Below are positions 27,643-36,563 of a DNA stretch of 64,000 nt, piece by piece. The notes under the pieces are model-generated. The model was not told where the DNA came from. It saw only the letters and a list, made by a program, of their open reading frames with translations, and ran no database searches. A program made the translations under genes and the position numbers. The DNA is from an uncultured Peptococcaceae bacterium (GTDB taxonomy: Bacteria; Bacillota; Peptococcia; Peptococcales; Peptococcaceae), in the NCBI GenBank assembly GCA_910585405.1, contig CAJUDO010000012.1, forward strand, positions 21,039 through 85,038. Direction: 5' to 3'. Position 1 is the first letter of the stretch. Each line of letters opens with the position of its first letter.

Positions 27643-28506
27643 GTGGTGAAGGAATGGTGCCGACACAGAAAGCTGCGAATGTTTCAGGTCATGATGGGGC
27701 TGGGTTTGCTGGCAGGTGCGCTGTTGTGCTATAGCTTTTTTATAGAACCTTATCTGTTGGTTGTGCGGCATTATCAGATACAGGTGCAGGAAAGTGGTGA
27801 GGAGAGAGTGCGGCTGGTACAAATTTCTGATTTACAGTTGGGCGAAAATTATTCTTTGCAGCAGTTACGCAAGGTCGTGAATAAAATACAAAAGCAGCGT
27901 CCTGATGTGATTATTTTCAGCGGCGATTTGTTTGAGGACTACAAGCTTTGCGGCGCGGAGCTGGAGGAAGATGTCACAGCGCTTTTGGGAGAACTGGAGG
28001 CGCCGCTGGGCAAATATGCGGTGTGGGGCAATCGGGATTACGGCGGCGGCGCAGAGCGGGCTTATCGGAGAATCATGCAGGCATCTGGTTTTCATTTGCT
28101 TTGCAATGCCTATGAAACGGTACAGCTTGCCGACGGACAAGAGATGTTGTTGTGCGGCCTGGATGACAGTCTATTTGGTAAGCCGGACAGCAGTATTTTT
28201 GCAGAATTTGCTGGGCAGGAATCTAGTTATCGTATTCTGTTGCTCCATGAGCCGGACGTAGCGCAGCTGCTGAGCTATTCAGATTTTCATCTCATTCTTG
28301 CGGGGCACAGTCATGGCGGACAGGTGCGGTTGCCATTTTTCGGCGGTTTGAAGACGGTACTGGCGCAGGAATATGTGCGCCATTTCTATACGCTGAATGA
28401 AAAAACAGGTCTACGGCTATATGTGAATACCGGATTGGGCACTTCTCATCTTGCGGTGCGTTTTGGCGTACCTCCGGAAATTGCCGTGTTTGAGATACAG
28501 CTTTGA
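27643..28506 (+). CDS. Membrane-anchored metallophosphoesterase (YkuE-like) with altered motifs
   Basis: A 287-residue protein with an N-terminal membrane anchor (about 12-35) and a calcineurin-like domain. Motifs in order: ISDLQLG near 62, FSGDLFED near 95, WGNRDYGG near 129, and GHSHGGQVRLP near 221. The usual D-x-H is D-L-Q and the usual GNHD is GNRD, so two conserved histidines are missing. The family hydrolyses phosphoesters, often lipid-linked, outside the membrane. The start is taken as GTG 27643 because AAAGGGG lies just before; GTG 27607 has no ribosome site. Confidence 0.82.
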   Translation: MVKEWCRHRKLRMFQVMMGLGLLAGALLCYSFFIEPYLLVVRHYQIQVQESGEERVRLVQISDLQLGENYSLQQLRKVVNKIQKQRPDVIIFSGDLFEDYKLCGAELEEDVTALLGELEAPLGKYAVWGNRDYGGGAERAYRRIMQASGFHLLCNAYETVQLADGQEMLLCGLDDSLFGKPDSSIFAEFAGQESSYRILLLHEPDVAQLLSYSDFHLILAGHSHGGQVRLPFFGGLKTVLAQEYVRHFYTLNEKTGLRLYVNTGLGTSHLAVRFGVPPEIAVFEIQL

Positions 28507-28585
28507 TAAAAAATGCAGTGAAACAGGCTCTAGGGACATTTTGTCTGCATATATAATATTGTTATAGTATTTTTATCCGTTTCTC

Positions 28586-28614
28586 TTGTTAATTCTATGA
28601 AAATAGATTATAAT
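28586..28614 (+). promoter_or_regulatory. Putative promoter of RNase J
   Basis: A -35 TTGTTA (28586-28591), a 17-bp spacer and a -10 TATAAT (28609-28614). It overlaps the upstream in-frame ATG at 28597, which would then not be in the mRNA. A second weaker candidate (TTGTCT and TAGTAT, 16-bp spacer) lies about 45 bp upstream. Confidence 0.6.
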
Positions 28615-28668
28615 ATAGAGGTTAGTTTGGTCGGTGCAATATCAAAAATAGTAAGGAGGTTTCTGGTC

Positions 28669-30339
28669 ATTAAGAATAAAAATTATGATGGCGTCAGTAT
28701 TATTCCTTTGGGCGGATTGGGTGAAATCGGGAAAAATATGACAGCAATCAAATGTAACAATGAAATTCTTATTATCGATGCCGGGCTGATGTTTCCGGAA
28801 GAAGAATTGCTGGGCATTGATATCGTAATTCCCGATCTCAGTTATTTACTGGAAAACAGGGACATGGTAAAAGGGGTAGTGATTACACACGGACATGAAG
28901 ATCATATCGGTGGTCTGCCCTATTTGCTGCGAGAAATAAACGTACCTGTTTACAGCATGAAGCTTACGATCGGTTTAATTGAGGCAAAACTAAAAGAGAC
29001 GACATTTGTGAACGTTCCTCGTTTACATGTGGTCAGACCGCGGCAGGAGTTTAAGGTGGGATCATTTCGGGTTGAATTGGTACGTACCTGCCATAGTATT
29101 CCTGATGCGGTGGCGGTGGCGGTGCATACGCCTTACGGGATTATTTTCCACTCTGGAGATTTTAAATTTGACCAAACGCCGATTGATGGCCATGCTATAG
29201 ACTATCAACGTATTGCGGAGTTGGGAAATAAGGGCGTGCTGGCCTTTTTGTCTGACAGCACCAATGTGGAGCGGCCCGGATACAGTACATCGGAAAAAAC
29301 CGTGGGCGAGAATTTTGATAATATTTTCCGCTCAGCCAAGGAGCGCATTGTGATTGCAACTTTTGCTTCCAATGTGCACCGGATTCAGCAGGTGATCAAT
29401 GCTGCCTGTCAGTATGGCCGGAAGGTGGCGATTGCTGGACGCAGCATGGTGAATATTGCAAATGTATCTCAGGAACTGGGGTATTTGCAGGTGCCGCCAA
29501 ACACGATTATTGAGCTGGATGAGTTGGATCAATATCCGCGCAATGAGGTCGTTTTGCTCACGACAGGCAGTCAGGGCGAGCCCATGTCTGCACTGACTCG
29601 TATGGCCATGTCCGATCATCGCCGGGTAAAAATTGAAGAGGGCGATACGGTAATTCTTTCAGCTTCACCCATTCCGGGCAACGAGAAATTGGTGTCCCGC
29701 GTAATTGATATGCTGTACCGTTTGGGTGCAAGGGTGATTGCCGGTTCCAACAACGGTGTGCATACTTCTGGGCATGCCTGCAGAGAAGAATTAAAAATGA
29801 TGATTAATTTGGTAAAGCCCAAGTATTTCATTCCGGTGCACGGCGAATATCGTATGCTGGTGAAGCATAAACAGCTGGCGGTAGAAGTAGGGATGCCGGA
29901 AGAAAATGTGTTTATCGCGGAGAATGGCAGTGTGATTGAGTTGAATGACCAAAAAGGCGCCATTACCGGAAAAGTAACCGCTGGGCGGGTATTGATTGAC
30001 GGCTTGGGTGTAGGCGATGTAGGCAATATTGTATTGCGTGACCGCAAGCAACTATCACAGGATGGGATTTTGATTGTGGTCGTGACGCTGGATCGCCAGA
30101 ATCATGCCATTGCCGCAGGGCCGGATATTGTATCGCGGGGCTTTGTGTACGTGCGGGAGGCGGATGAGCTGATGGCCGGTGCCAAGGAGCGCGTGACGCA
30201 GAGTCTGGAAAAATATCTGGAGCGCAATATTGTGGATTGGTCCAGCTTGAAAAGCGGTTTGCGGGATAGCTTGAGCAAATATCTTTATGAAAAAACGCGA
30301 CGTAGACCGATGATTTTACCGATCATTCAAGAAATCTAA
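28669..30339 (+). CDS. rnj: Ribonuclease J
   Basis: A metallo-beta-lactamase/beta-CASP ribonuclease of about 556 residues. SIIPLGGLGEIGKNM is near the start, metal-binding HGHEDHIGG is near 76, then FHSGDFKFD, SDSTNVERPG, the beta-CASP region and HTSGHA. The C-terminal domain is complete. It matures and degrades mRNA and rRNA from the 5' end and internally. AAGGAGG at 28653-28659 is 9 bases before an ATT codon at 28669, from which the protein reads like family members; the ATG at 28597 lacks a ribosome site and would add 24 unusual residues. A strong terminator follows. Confidence 0.93.
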   Translation: MKNKNYDGVSIIPLGGLGEIGKNMTAIKCNNEILIIDAGLMFPEEELLGIDIVIPDLSYLLENRDMVKGVVITHGHEDHIGGLPYLLREINVPVYSMKLTIGLIEAKLKETTFVNVPRLHVVRPRQEFKVGSFRVELVRTCHSIPDAVAVAVHTPYGIIFHSGDFKFDQTPIDGHAIDYQRIAELGNKGVLAFLSDSTNVERPGYSTSEKTVGENFDNIFRSAKERIVIATFASNVHRIQQVINAACQYGRKVAIAGRSMVNIANVSQELGYLQVPPNTIIELDELDQYPRNEVVLLTTGSQGEPMSALTRMAMSDHRRVKIEEGDTVILSASPIPGNEKLVSRVIDMLYRLGARVIAGSNNGVHTSGHACREELKMMINLVKPKYFIPVHGEYRMLVKHKQLAVEVGMPEENVFIAENGSVIELNDQKGAITGKVTAGRVLIDGLGVGDVGNIVLRDRKQLSQDGILIVVVTLDRQNHAIAAGPDIVSRGFVYVREADELMAGAKERVTQSLEKYLERNIVDWSSLKSGLRDSLSKYLYEKTRRRPMILPIIQEI

Positions 30340-30356
30340 AAAAGTATGTCCTATGG

Positions 30357-30402
30357 AAAGCACCCTGCAGTGGCTGATACAAGTCGCTGCAGGGTGCTTT
30401 TA
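30357..30402 (+). terminator. Terminator after RNase J
   Basis: AAAGCACCCTGCAG pairs perfectly with CTGCAGGGTGCTTT (14 bp) around a 16-base loop, followed by T-rich sequence. Confidence 0.85.
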
Positions 30403-30561
30403 TATGGTGAAAAGATTTTTTTCGGTGTTGTGCCTGTGTGCAAGATTTTTTGGGATAGCTATTGCAAAACGCCAAGACAAGGATTTTTTTTTCGCATAAA
30501 AACAGGCGACTTCTTTCATACTATGGATGCAATATTTTTGTTGTGCAGAGGAGGAGATTGC

Positions 30562-31248
30562 ATGTCAGAGGAAGAAGTACAAGAACCAGAGGTATTATTG
30601 GAGAATTACGGGACCACGGCGTTGCCTGCTGCGTCAGATGCCCCCATTCATTGTCTCACTATCATCGGTCAGATTGAGGGGCATATGATTTTGCCCCAAA
30701 ACAATAAAACGACCAAATATGAACACTTGATTCCCCAGTTGGTAGCCATTGAACAGGATGAAAAGGTAAAAGGCGTTTTGATTGTGTTGAATACTGCTGG
30801 CGGTGATGTAGAGTCAGGTTTGGCCATTGCGGAGGCCATTCGCGGCTTGAGCAAGCCTAAGGTGTCTATTGTGATGGGCGGCGGACACAGTATTGGCGTG
30901 CCCATTGCAGTGGCCAGCGACTATTCTTTTATTGCGCCCAGTGCGACGATGACTATTCACCCGGTACGACTTACTGGTATGGTGATTGGTGTGCCGGCTA
31001 CCATGGAATATATGGAGCGGATGCAGGACAGAGTGGTGGCCTTTGTGACGGCCAACTCTCATATTGACGAGCAGACTTTTCGGCGTCTGATGCTTACAGT
31101 GGGCGAATTGTCTCAAGACATTGGCACTGTGATTGTGGGCAAAAAGGCGGTGGAATATGGTCTGATTGATGAGGTGGGCAGTATTCACGAGGCAATGCAT
31201 AAGCTGAATGCGCTGATTAATGAGCGGGAGGCTGCGTGTCATGACTGA
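30562..31248 (+). CDS. tepA: TepA/ClpP-like serine protease
   Basis: A 228-residue ClpP-fold protein of the TepA (translocation-enhancing) group, which lies next to ylzJ and RNase J in many Bacillota. The nucleophile is the Ser of GGGHSIGVPIA near residue 110 and the His is in TIHPV near 132. The early DVESGLAIAEAI segment is typical of crotonase/ClpP folds. The open frame extends to 30346 but the ATG at 30562 has GAGGAGG before it and the extension overlaps the terminator. Its end overlaps the ylzJ start by 8 bases. Confidence 0.88.
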   Translation: MSEEEVQEPEVLLENYGTTALPAASDAPIHCLTIIGQIEGHMILPQNNKTTKYEHLIPQLVAIEQDEKVKGVLIVLNTAGGDVESGLAIAEAIRGLSKPKVSIVMGGGHSIGVPIAVASDYSFIAPSATMTIHPVRLTGMVIGVPATMEYMERMQDRVVAFVTANSHIDEQTFRRLMLTVGELSQDIGTVIVGKKAVEYGLIDEVGSIHEAMHKLNALINEREAACHD

Positions 31249-31468
31249 TGTATATTATACGCTGATGCCGCCCCAGATGGTTTTTTTTGATGAGAAAGCG
31301 GTTCCTGAAAGTCAGTTGCTTTGTTATAAAGGTGTCAATTTGTATGCCCGTCCCTATGACGCCAGTCATTATCAGATTACGGGACTGTGCACGACCAATC
31401 CGAAGTATTATTTGTCAAGGGAACTGCAGCCCGGTGCATTGATTCCCATCTTGGGAAAAAGCAGATGA
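31241..31468 (+). CDS. YlzJ-like protein
   Basis: A 75-residue protein with the YlzJ pattern: a TLMPPQMVF start, a Gly-Val-x-Leu-x-x-Arg core (CYKGVNLYARPYD) and the terminal segment PKYYLSRELQPGALI. Function unknown; its constant partner is TepA. The ATG at 31241 overlaps the tepA end, indicating translational coupling. Confidence 0.8.
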   Translation: MTDVYYTLMPPQMVFFDEKAVPESQLLCYKGVNLYARPYDASHYQITGLCTTNPKYYLSRELQPGALIPILGKSR

Positions 31469-31547
31469 AATCATAGTTCCATTGCTGAAGAAGTATGATA
31501 TAATAAAGTGATATTTTAGTTGAGCGCGGAGGGAGGAGAGCATAGAG

Positions 31548-32831
31548 ATGGTATGGGAAACAGGGCATGATACTGCGGAACAAAAGGAACGGGCTGTGCT
31601 GGTGCTGCTACCGGAGTCTAAGGACCGCTGGCAGGAAGAGGACATGCTGCAGGAGTTGACGGAATTAGGCAGAACGGCAGGCCTGGATGTGGTGGATCAT
31701 GTGATTCAGCATCGCAGTGTGCCGGACGCAGCGTATTGCATCGGCAGAGGAAAGCTGGAAGAGGTACGGCAGTTATGCTTGACCTGGGATGCGACCTGTG
31801 TTGTATTTGACCGATCTTTGTCTCCCTCGCAGTTGTACAATATAGGTAAGGCGCTGGATTTGAAAGTACTGGATAAGACGATGCTGATTCTGGATATTTT
31901 TGTGCAGAGAGCCCGCAGCCGCGAAGGCAAGCTGCAGGTAGAACTGGCCCAGGCCAATTATCTCTTGCCGCGGCTTTTAGGCCAGGGGATGAATTTGTCC
32001 CGGCAGGGCGGCGGCAGTAAAGGTGGTGTGGGCAACCGCGGCCCTGGTGAGACCAAGCTGGAGACCGACAGGCGTCGGATACGGCAGCGGATTCAGATGG
32101 TGGAGCGGGAGCTCAAAGAGGTGCGGAAACAACGGGCGGTACAGCAAAAGAGCAAGCTGAAAGGCGGTCTGCCCTTGATTTCGCTGGTGGGATATACCAA
32201 TGCGGGAAAATCTTCGCTTTTAAATACGCTTACCGACGAACAGATTTATGCGGAAGATCAATTGTTTGCGACGCTGGATCCTACAACACGGGCTTTTTAT
32301 CTACCTGGTGGCAGCAAGGCGCTGCTTACCGACACGGTAGGCTTTATTCGCGATTTGCCGCCGCAGCTGATAGAAGCTTTTAAGGCTACGTTGGACGAGT
32401 TGCAGTATGCGGATTTATTGCTGCATGTGGTGGATCTCAGCAATTCCAATTTTCAGAATCAGCTGCAGGAGGTGGAGGAGATTCTCCTGCAGTTGAATCT
32501 GCAGGAAAAGCCGCGGATTTTTGTCTTTAACAAAATTGATATGCTGGACGAACTGCCGTCTGTAGGTCAGGGCTTGGAGCGGGAGAGCTGCTGCTATGTG
32601 TCGGCGGTCTCTGGGCAGGGGATTCCTGCGCTGTTGGAGATGATGGAAGCCCGGCTGATCAAGACTGTTAGCTGTAAGGTGCAGCTGCCTGTGGCAGAAG
32701 GACGTCTGCTGTACAAAGCTTATGAGACGGGAAGTGTCCGTGATCTGGAGTATACGGAAGCGGGTATTTGCTTTACATGGAGTGGCAGAGGGGAGAAGAT
32801 ACCTCCCGAATTTGCAGAATTCTGTCTGTAG
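31548..32831 (+). CDS. hflX: HflX-type ribosome-associated GTPase
   Basis: A 427-residue GTPase. The N-terminal HflX domain has DRSLSPSQLYN and the GGVGNRGPGETKLETDRR linker. The G domain has G1 GYTNAGKSSLLN near 216, G3 DTVGFIRDLP, and G4 NKID near 330. A short C-terminal tail follows. HflX binds 50S subunits and rescues or splits stalled ribosomes, often under stress. GGGAGGAGAG lies 11 bases before the ATG. Confidence 0.94.
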   Translation: MVWETGHDTAEQKERAVLVLLPESKDRWQEEDMLQELTELGRTAGLDVVDHVIQHRSVPDAAYCIGRGKLEEVRQLCLTWDATCVVFDRSLSPSQLYNIGKALDLKVLDKTMLILDIFVQRARSREGKLQVELAQANYLLPRLLGQGMNLSRQGGGSKGGVGNRGPGETKLETDRRRIRQRIQMVERELKEVRKQRAVQQKSKLKGGLPLISLVGYTNAGKSSLLNTLTDEQIYAEDQLFATLDPTTRAFYLPGGSKALLTDTVGFIRDLPPQLIEAFKATLDELQYADLLLHVVDLSNSNFQNQLQEVEEILLQLNLQEKPRIFVFNKIDMLDELPSVGQGLERESCCYVSAVSGQGIPALLEMMEARLIKTVSCKVQLPVAEGRLLYKAYETGSVRDLEYTEAGICFTWSGRGEKIPPEFAEFCL

Positions 32832-32915
32832 CATTGGGCTGTATTGCTGCGGACAGCGGCAAAAGTGCATAAAGAGTTTGAAAATTCATATACTATAGAA
32901 CGAGGTAAGTAGCAA

Positions 32916-34184
32916 ATGAACGATTATTTTTCATCATTACAAAAGAAATATCATATCAGTGATGGGCTGATGGAGCAGATTGTGCAGGCCTATGCAAAGG
33001 TGCAGCCTTATTGGCAGTCTATGGGCAATCAGACGTGGACTGCGCAGATTAAAATTTTAGACGCTTTTCAAAAGCATCAGGCATCGGATTTTCATCTGAA
33101 TGGTTCGACTGGATATGGCTATGGGGATACAGGCAGAGATATTTTGGAATTGATTTGGGCGGATATTTTTAAGGCAGAAAAAGCTTTGGTACGCTCTAAT
33201 ATTGCATCGGGAACTCATGCATTGGCGCTGGGCCTTTTCGGCAATCTGCTGCCGGGCGATACCTTTGTTTCTATCAGCGGAGCGCCTTATGATACGTTAC
33301 AGACCATTATTGGTCATGATCGGGAAGCGGGAACATTGTCGGAGCTGGGCGTACAGCATAAGGTTGTGGAGTTGGTTGACGACGATTTTGATTTTGACGG
33401 GATTGCCAAAACGGTGACGCCTGATGTGAAAATGGTGTGTATTCAGCGCTCGCGGGGATACAGCTGGCGGAAATCTCTGAGTATTTCCAAAATTGCCAAG
33501 GCTATTGACTTTGTAAAGCAGATTGATCCCAATATTATTTGTTTTGTGGATAATTGCTACGGAGAGTTTGTGGAATTGCAGGAACCGTTGGAGGTAGGCG
33601 CCGATCTGATTGCCGGTTCGTTGATTAAAAATCCTGGAGGCGGGTTGGCGCCTCGGGGAGGCTATGTGGCTGGCCGTGCAGATTTGGTGGATCGGGCTGC
33701 CGCGCGTCTGACGGCGCCGGGAATTGCGGAGGATGTTGGTTCGGCACTGGATTTTAACCGCTTAGCGTTTCAAGGGCTGTTTATGGCGCCACTTATCGTA
33801 GAGCAGGCGATGAAAGGTGCTATTTTTGCAGCGCAGCTGCTGAGCCAGTTGGGGTATAAGGTGTCACCGGAAGCTGATGCGTCCCGCACAGACATTATTC
33901 AGGCAATCCAACTGGATGAACCCGATGCAGTGCGGCGTTTCTGCAAAGGGATCCAAATGGCTTCACCATTGGATGCTCATGTGACGCCTTATGATGCAGA
34001 GTTGCCGGGATATGATGATCCTGTGATTATGGCGGGCGGTACATTTGTGCAGGGTTCTTCCATTGAGATGAGTATTGACGGCCCTATGCGGGAGCCGTAT
34101 ATCGTCTATATGCAAGGCGGGTTGTCAGTGGCCCATGTGATTGCCGGAGTTGTGGCAGCAGTGGGTCAAATGGAGCAAAAATAG
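32916..34184 (+). CDS. PLP-dependent enzyme of the YnbB/aluminium-resistance family
   Basis: A 422-residue fold-type-I PLP enzyme of the methionine-gamma-lyase-like family annotated as aluminium resistance protein. Key pieces: STGYGYGDTGRD near 66, the cofactor loop around SGTHALALGLFG, the Asp in CFVDNCYGEFVE and the Schiff-base Lys in GSLIKNPGGGLAPRGGY near 235. Real substrates of this family are not established. It lies downstream of hflX as in several Bacillota. Normal length. GAGG precedes the ATG. Confidence 0.88.
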   Translation: MNDYFSSLQKKYHISDGLMEQIVQAYAKVQPYWQSMGNQTWTAQIKILDAFQKHQASDFHLNGSTGYGYGDTGRDILELIWADIFKAEKALVRSNIASGTHALALGLFGNLLPGDTFVSISGAPYDTLQTIIGHDREAGTLSELGVQHKVVELVDDDFDFDGIAKTVTPDVKMVCIQRSRGYSWRKSLSISKIAKAIDFVKQIDPNIICFVDNCYGEFVELQEPLEVGADLIAGSLIKNPGGGLAPRGGYVAGRADLVDRAAARLTAPGIAEDVGSALDFNRLAFQGLFMAPLIVEQAMKGAIFAAQLLSQLGYKVSPEADASRTDIIQAIQLDEPDAVRRFCKGIQMASPLDAHVTPYDAELPGYDDPVIMAGGTFVQGSSIEMSIDGPMREPYIVYMQGGLSVAHVIAGVVAAVGQMEQK

Positions 34185-34214
34185 TGGGAAAGCACAGCAG
34201 AGGGGTGGATTGCA

Positions 34215-35300
34215 ATGACAAAAAAAAAGATAGGTTTATTATTTGGCGGGCGCTCAGGTGAACATGAGGTTTCCCTGACATCAGCAAGTACCATTGCCAA
34301 TAACTTTGCGGCGGAGCAGTTTGAGGTAGTGCCGTTGTTGATCAGCAGGGATGGTCGTTGGTATGGTCCGATTGCACTGCAGGATATTGCGACAGCGACG
34401 GCGGAGCAGTATGGGGAGCAGGAAGTCATATTGGCGCCTCAGCCTGGAGGGCGCTTGTTATCTGCTGCCGATGGACGGGAAATCTGCTGTTTGGACGTGA
34501 TGTTTCCTATTGTACACGGTACCTATGGAGAGGATGGGATTTTGCAGGGCTTGTTAGAACTGGTGGGCGTCCCTTATATAGGTGCAGGCGTTGCGGGGTC
34601 GGCAATTTGTATGGATAAAGTATTGATGCGCAAAATATTGGCCTATCATCATATTCCCCAGGTTGCTTTTACTACTGTGCTGCGCAGCCAAATTGAGCAG
34701 AATTTACCGCAGGCAATCATGCAGATAGAAGCGGCATTGGCCTATCCAGTATTTGTGAAGCCGGCCAATGGCGGTTCCAGTGTGGGCATCAGTAAGGCAC
34801 GGGATAAGGAAGAATTGGCGCAGGCACTGAAATTGGCAGCATGTTATGACAGAAAGATTCTCATCGAGCAGGGTATCATTGCGCGGGAAATTGAAATTTC
34901 TGTTTTGGGAAATGAAGAGCCCAAGGTTTCCATGCCTGGGGAAATCTGCTCCAGCAATGAATTTTATGATTATAAAGCGAAGTATATTGATAACAAATCG
35001 GTATCGGTGATCCCAGCACAGCTCCCTGAGGAAACGATAAAAAATATTCAGCAATTGGCTGTGGAGGCGTATAAGGTTTTGGATTGTGAAGGGTTCGCCC
35101 GTGTTGACTTTTTTGTGAGCAAAACAGACGGTCAGATTTACTTAAATGAGATCAACACACTGCCGGGATTTACGGACATCAGTATGTATCCTAAGATGTG
35201 GGAGGCAGCAGGCGTGCCGATGCAAGCCCTTTTGTGCCAACTGGTCGAATTGGCAGAGCAGCGTTTTCTGGAGCGCAGCAAGAACTCGGTGGAACGATAG
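34215..35300 (+). CDS. ddl: D-alanine--D-alanine ligase
   Basis: A 361-residue ATP-grasp ligase: GGRSGEHEVSLTSA near residue 11, HGTYGEDGILQG near 98, the ATP-grasp core FVKPANGGSSVGISKA, and the metal-binding end YLNEINTLPGFT near 310. It makes the D-Ala-D-Ala dipeptide for peptidoglycan. The Tyr in VPYIGAGV and the family residues around it fit a D-Ala rather than a D-lactate enzyme, but I cannot be certain of that by eye. Start ATG follows AGAGGGG. Confidence 0.93.
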   Translation: MTKKKIGLLFGGRSGEHEVSLTSASTIANNFAAEQFEVVPLLISRDGRWYGPIALQDIATATAEQYGEQEVILAPQPGGRLLSAADGREICCLDVMFPIVHGTYGEDGILQGLLELVGVPYIGAGVAGSAICMDKVLMRKILAYHHIPQVAFTTVLRSQIEQNLPQAIMQIEAALAYPVFVKPANGGSSVGISKARDKEELAQALKLAACYDRKILIEQGIIAREIEISVLGNEEPKVSMPGEICSSNEFYDYKAKYIDNKSVSVIPAQLPEETIKNIQQLAVEAYKVLDCEGFARVDFFVSKTDGQIYLNEINTLPGFTDISMYPKMWEAAGVPMQALLCQLVELAEQRFLERSKNSVER

Positions 35301-35335
35301 ATGGAATATAGCTTCTTTTTATCTGGGAAATTCTG

Positions 35336-35365
35336 TTGACAAGTATAAGAAGCGTATTCTATAAT
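35336..35365 (+). promoter_or_regulatory. Promoter of recA
   Basis: A perfect -35 TTGACA (35336-35341), an 18-bp spacer and a perfect -10 TATAAT (35360-35365). Confidence 0.85.
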
Positions 35366-35381
35366 ACAAACATATATTTGT
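35366..35381 (+). promoter_or_regulatory. Dyad at the recA start site, possible LexA operator
   Basis: ACAAACATATATTTGT is a near-palindrome right after the -10, covering the expected start point. It resembles a degenerate version of the Bacillota LexA box (GAAC-N4-GTTC) with AAAC and ATTT half-sites. Confidence 0.4.
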
Positions 35382-35437
35382 GGAAATTATTTTTTGATAT
35401 AGGTGCATCGTGAATGAAATGATAACGGAGGATGATT

Positions 35438-36538
35438 ATGGCGGATAGCGGAAACAAAGTGCAGAACAGGGGACAGGAGAAAGTGCAGAGCAAAGAAGAG
35501 GCTTTGGAAAATGCATTAAAGCGGATAGACAAACAGTTTGGCAAAGGTACATTGATGCGGCTGGGGGAACGGGAAAAGATCGAAATGGAGGTCATTCCCA
35601 CTGGCTCCATTGCCCTGGATAGTGCATTGGGGGTAGGCGGTATTCCCAAAGGCAGAATTACTGAAATTTACGGTCCGGAATCTTCCGGTAAAACAACAGT
35701 TGCACTGCATATTGTGGCAGAGTGTCAGAAAGAGGGCGGCATTGCAGCGTTTATTGACGCGGAGCATGCGTTGGATCCTGTGTATGCCAAAAAGATTGGA
35801 GTAGATATAGACAACCTGCTGGTTTCTCAACCCGACTATGGAGAACAGGCGCTGGAGATTTGCGATGAGCTAGCGCGCAGCGGCGCAGTGGACATCATCG
35901 TCGTGGATTCGGTGGCAGCATTGACGCCGCGGGCTGAAATTGAAGGAGATATGGGAGATACCCACGTAGGGTTATTGGCCCGTTTGATGTCGCAGGCATT
36001 ACGTAAAATGACAGGTAATATCAGCAAAAACAACACAACCATGGTGTTTATCAATCAGGTGCGTGAAAAAATCGGCGTGATGTATGGAAATCCGGAAGTC
36101 ACCACTGGCGGGAGAGCGTTAAAATTCTATTCTTCGGTGCGTATGGAAGTGCGCAAAGGTGAGGCGTTAAAGCGGGGGAGTGAAATCATTGGCAACCGCA
36201 CCAAGGTGAAGGTGGTCAAGAATAAGGTTGCGCCGCCATTTAAAACGGTAGAGTTTGATATTATGTTCGGCGAAGGGATTTCCAATGAGGGCAGTATCAT
36301 TGATGTAGGCGTAGAGTTAGAGATTATTCGCAAGAGCGGTGCATGGTATTCCTATGAAGGCGAAAAGATTGGCCAGGGTCGCGACAATGCCAAAGAATAT
36401 TTAAAAGCCAATCCAGAAACGCGAGCGGAGATAGAGGAAAAAATCCGGCAACATTCTCAGGATATTGGCATGGTGGTGGAAGTGCAGGACGATGACGAAG
36501 ATGAGCCTGTCAATGAGCTGTTCTTTGATGAAGAGTAG
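35438..36538 (+). CDS. recA: Recombinase RecA
   Basis: A 366-residue RecA with Walker A GPESSGKTT near 78, Walker B IIVVDSVAALTP, L1 and L2 DNA loops (including TTGGRALKFYSSVR) and an acidic C-terminus (DDDEDEP...FFDEE). It pairs homologous DNA and triggers SOS cleavage of LexA. The start is ATG 35438, 6 bases after GGAGG, rather than ATG 35432. recX follows 25 bp downstream. Confidence 0.98.
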   Translation: MADSGNKVQNRGQEKVQSKEEALENALKRIDKQFGKGTLMRLGEREKIEMEVIPTGSIALDSALGVGGIPKGRITEIYGPESSGKTTVALHIVAECQKEGGIAAFIDAEHALDPVYAKKIGVDIDNLLVSQPDYGEQALEICDELARSGAVDIIVVDSVAALTPRAEIEGDMGDTHVGLLARLMSQALRKMTGNISKNNTTMVFINQVREKIGVMYGNPEVTTGGRALKFYSSVRMEVRKGEALKRGSEIIGNRTKVKVVKNKVAPPFKTVEFDIMFGEGISNEGSIIDVGVELEIIRKSGAWYSYEGEKIGQGRDNAKEYLKANPETRAEIEEKIRQHSQDIGMVVEVQDDDEDEPVNELFFDEE

Positions 36539-36563
36539 TGCAAAAAGGAGTTGCGGTAGATAG

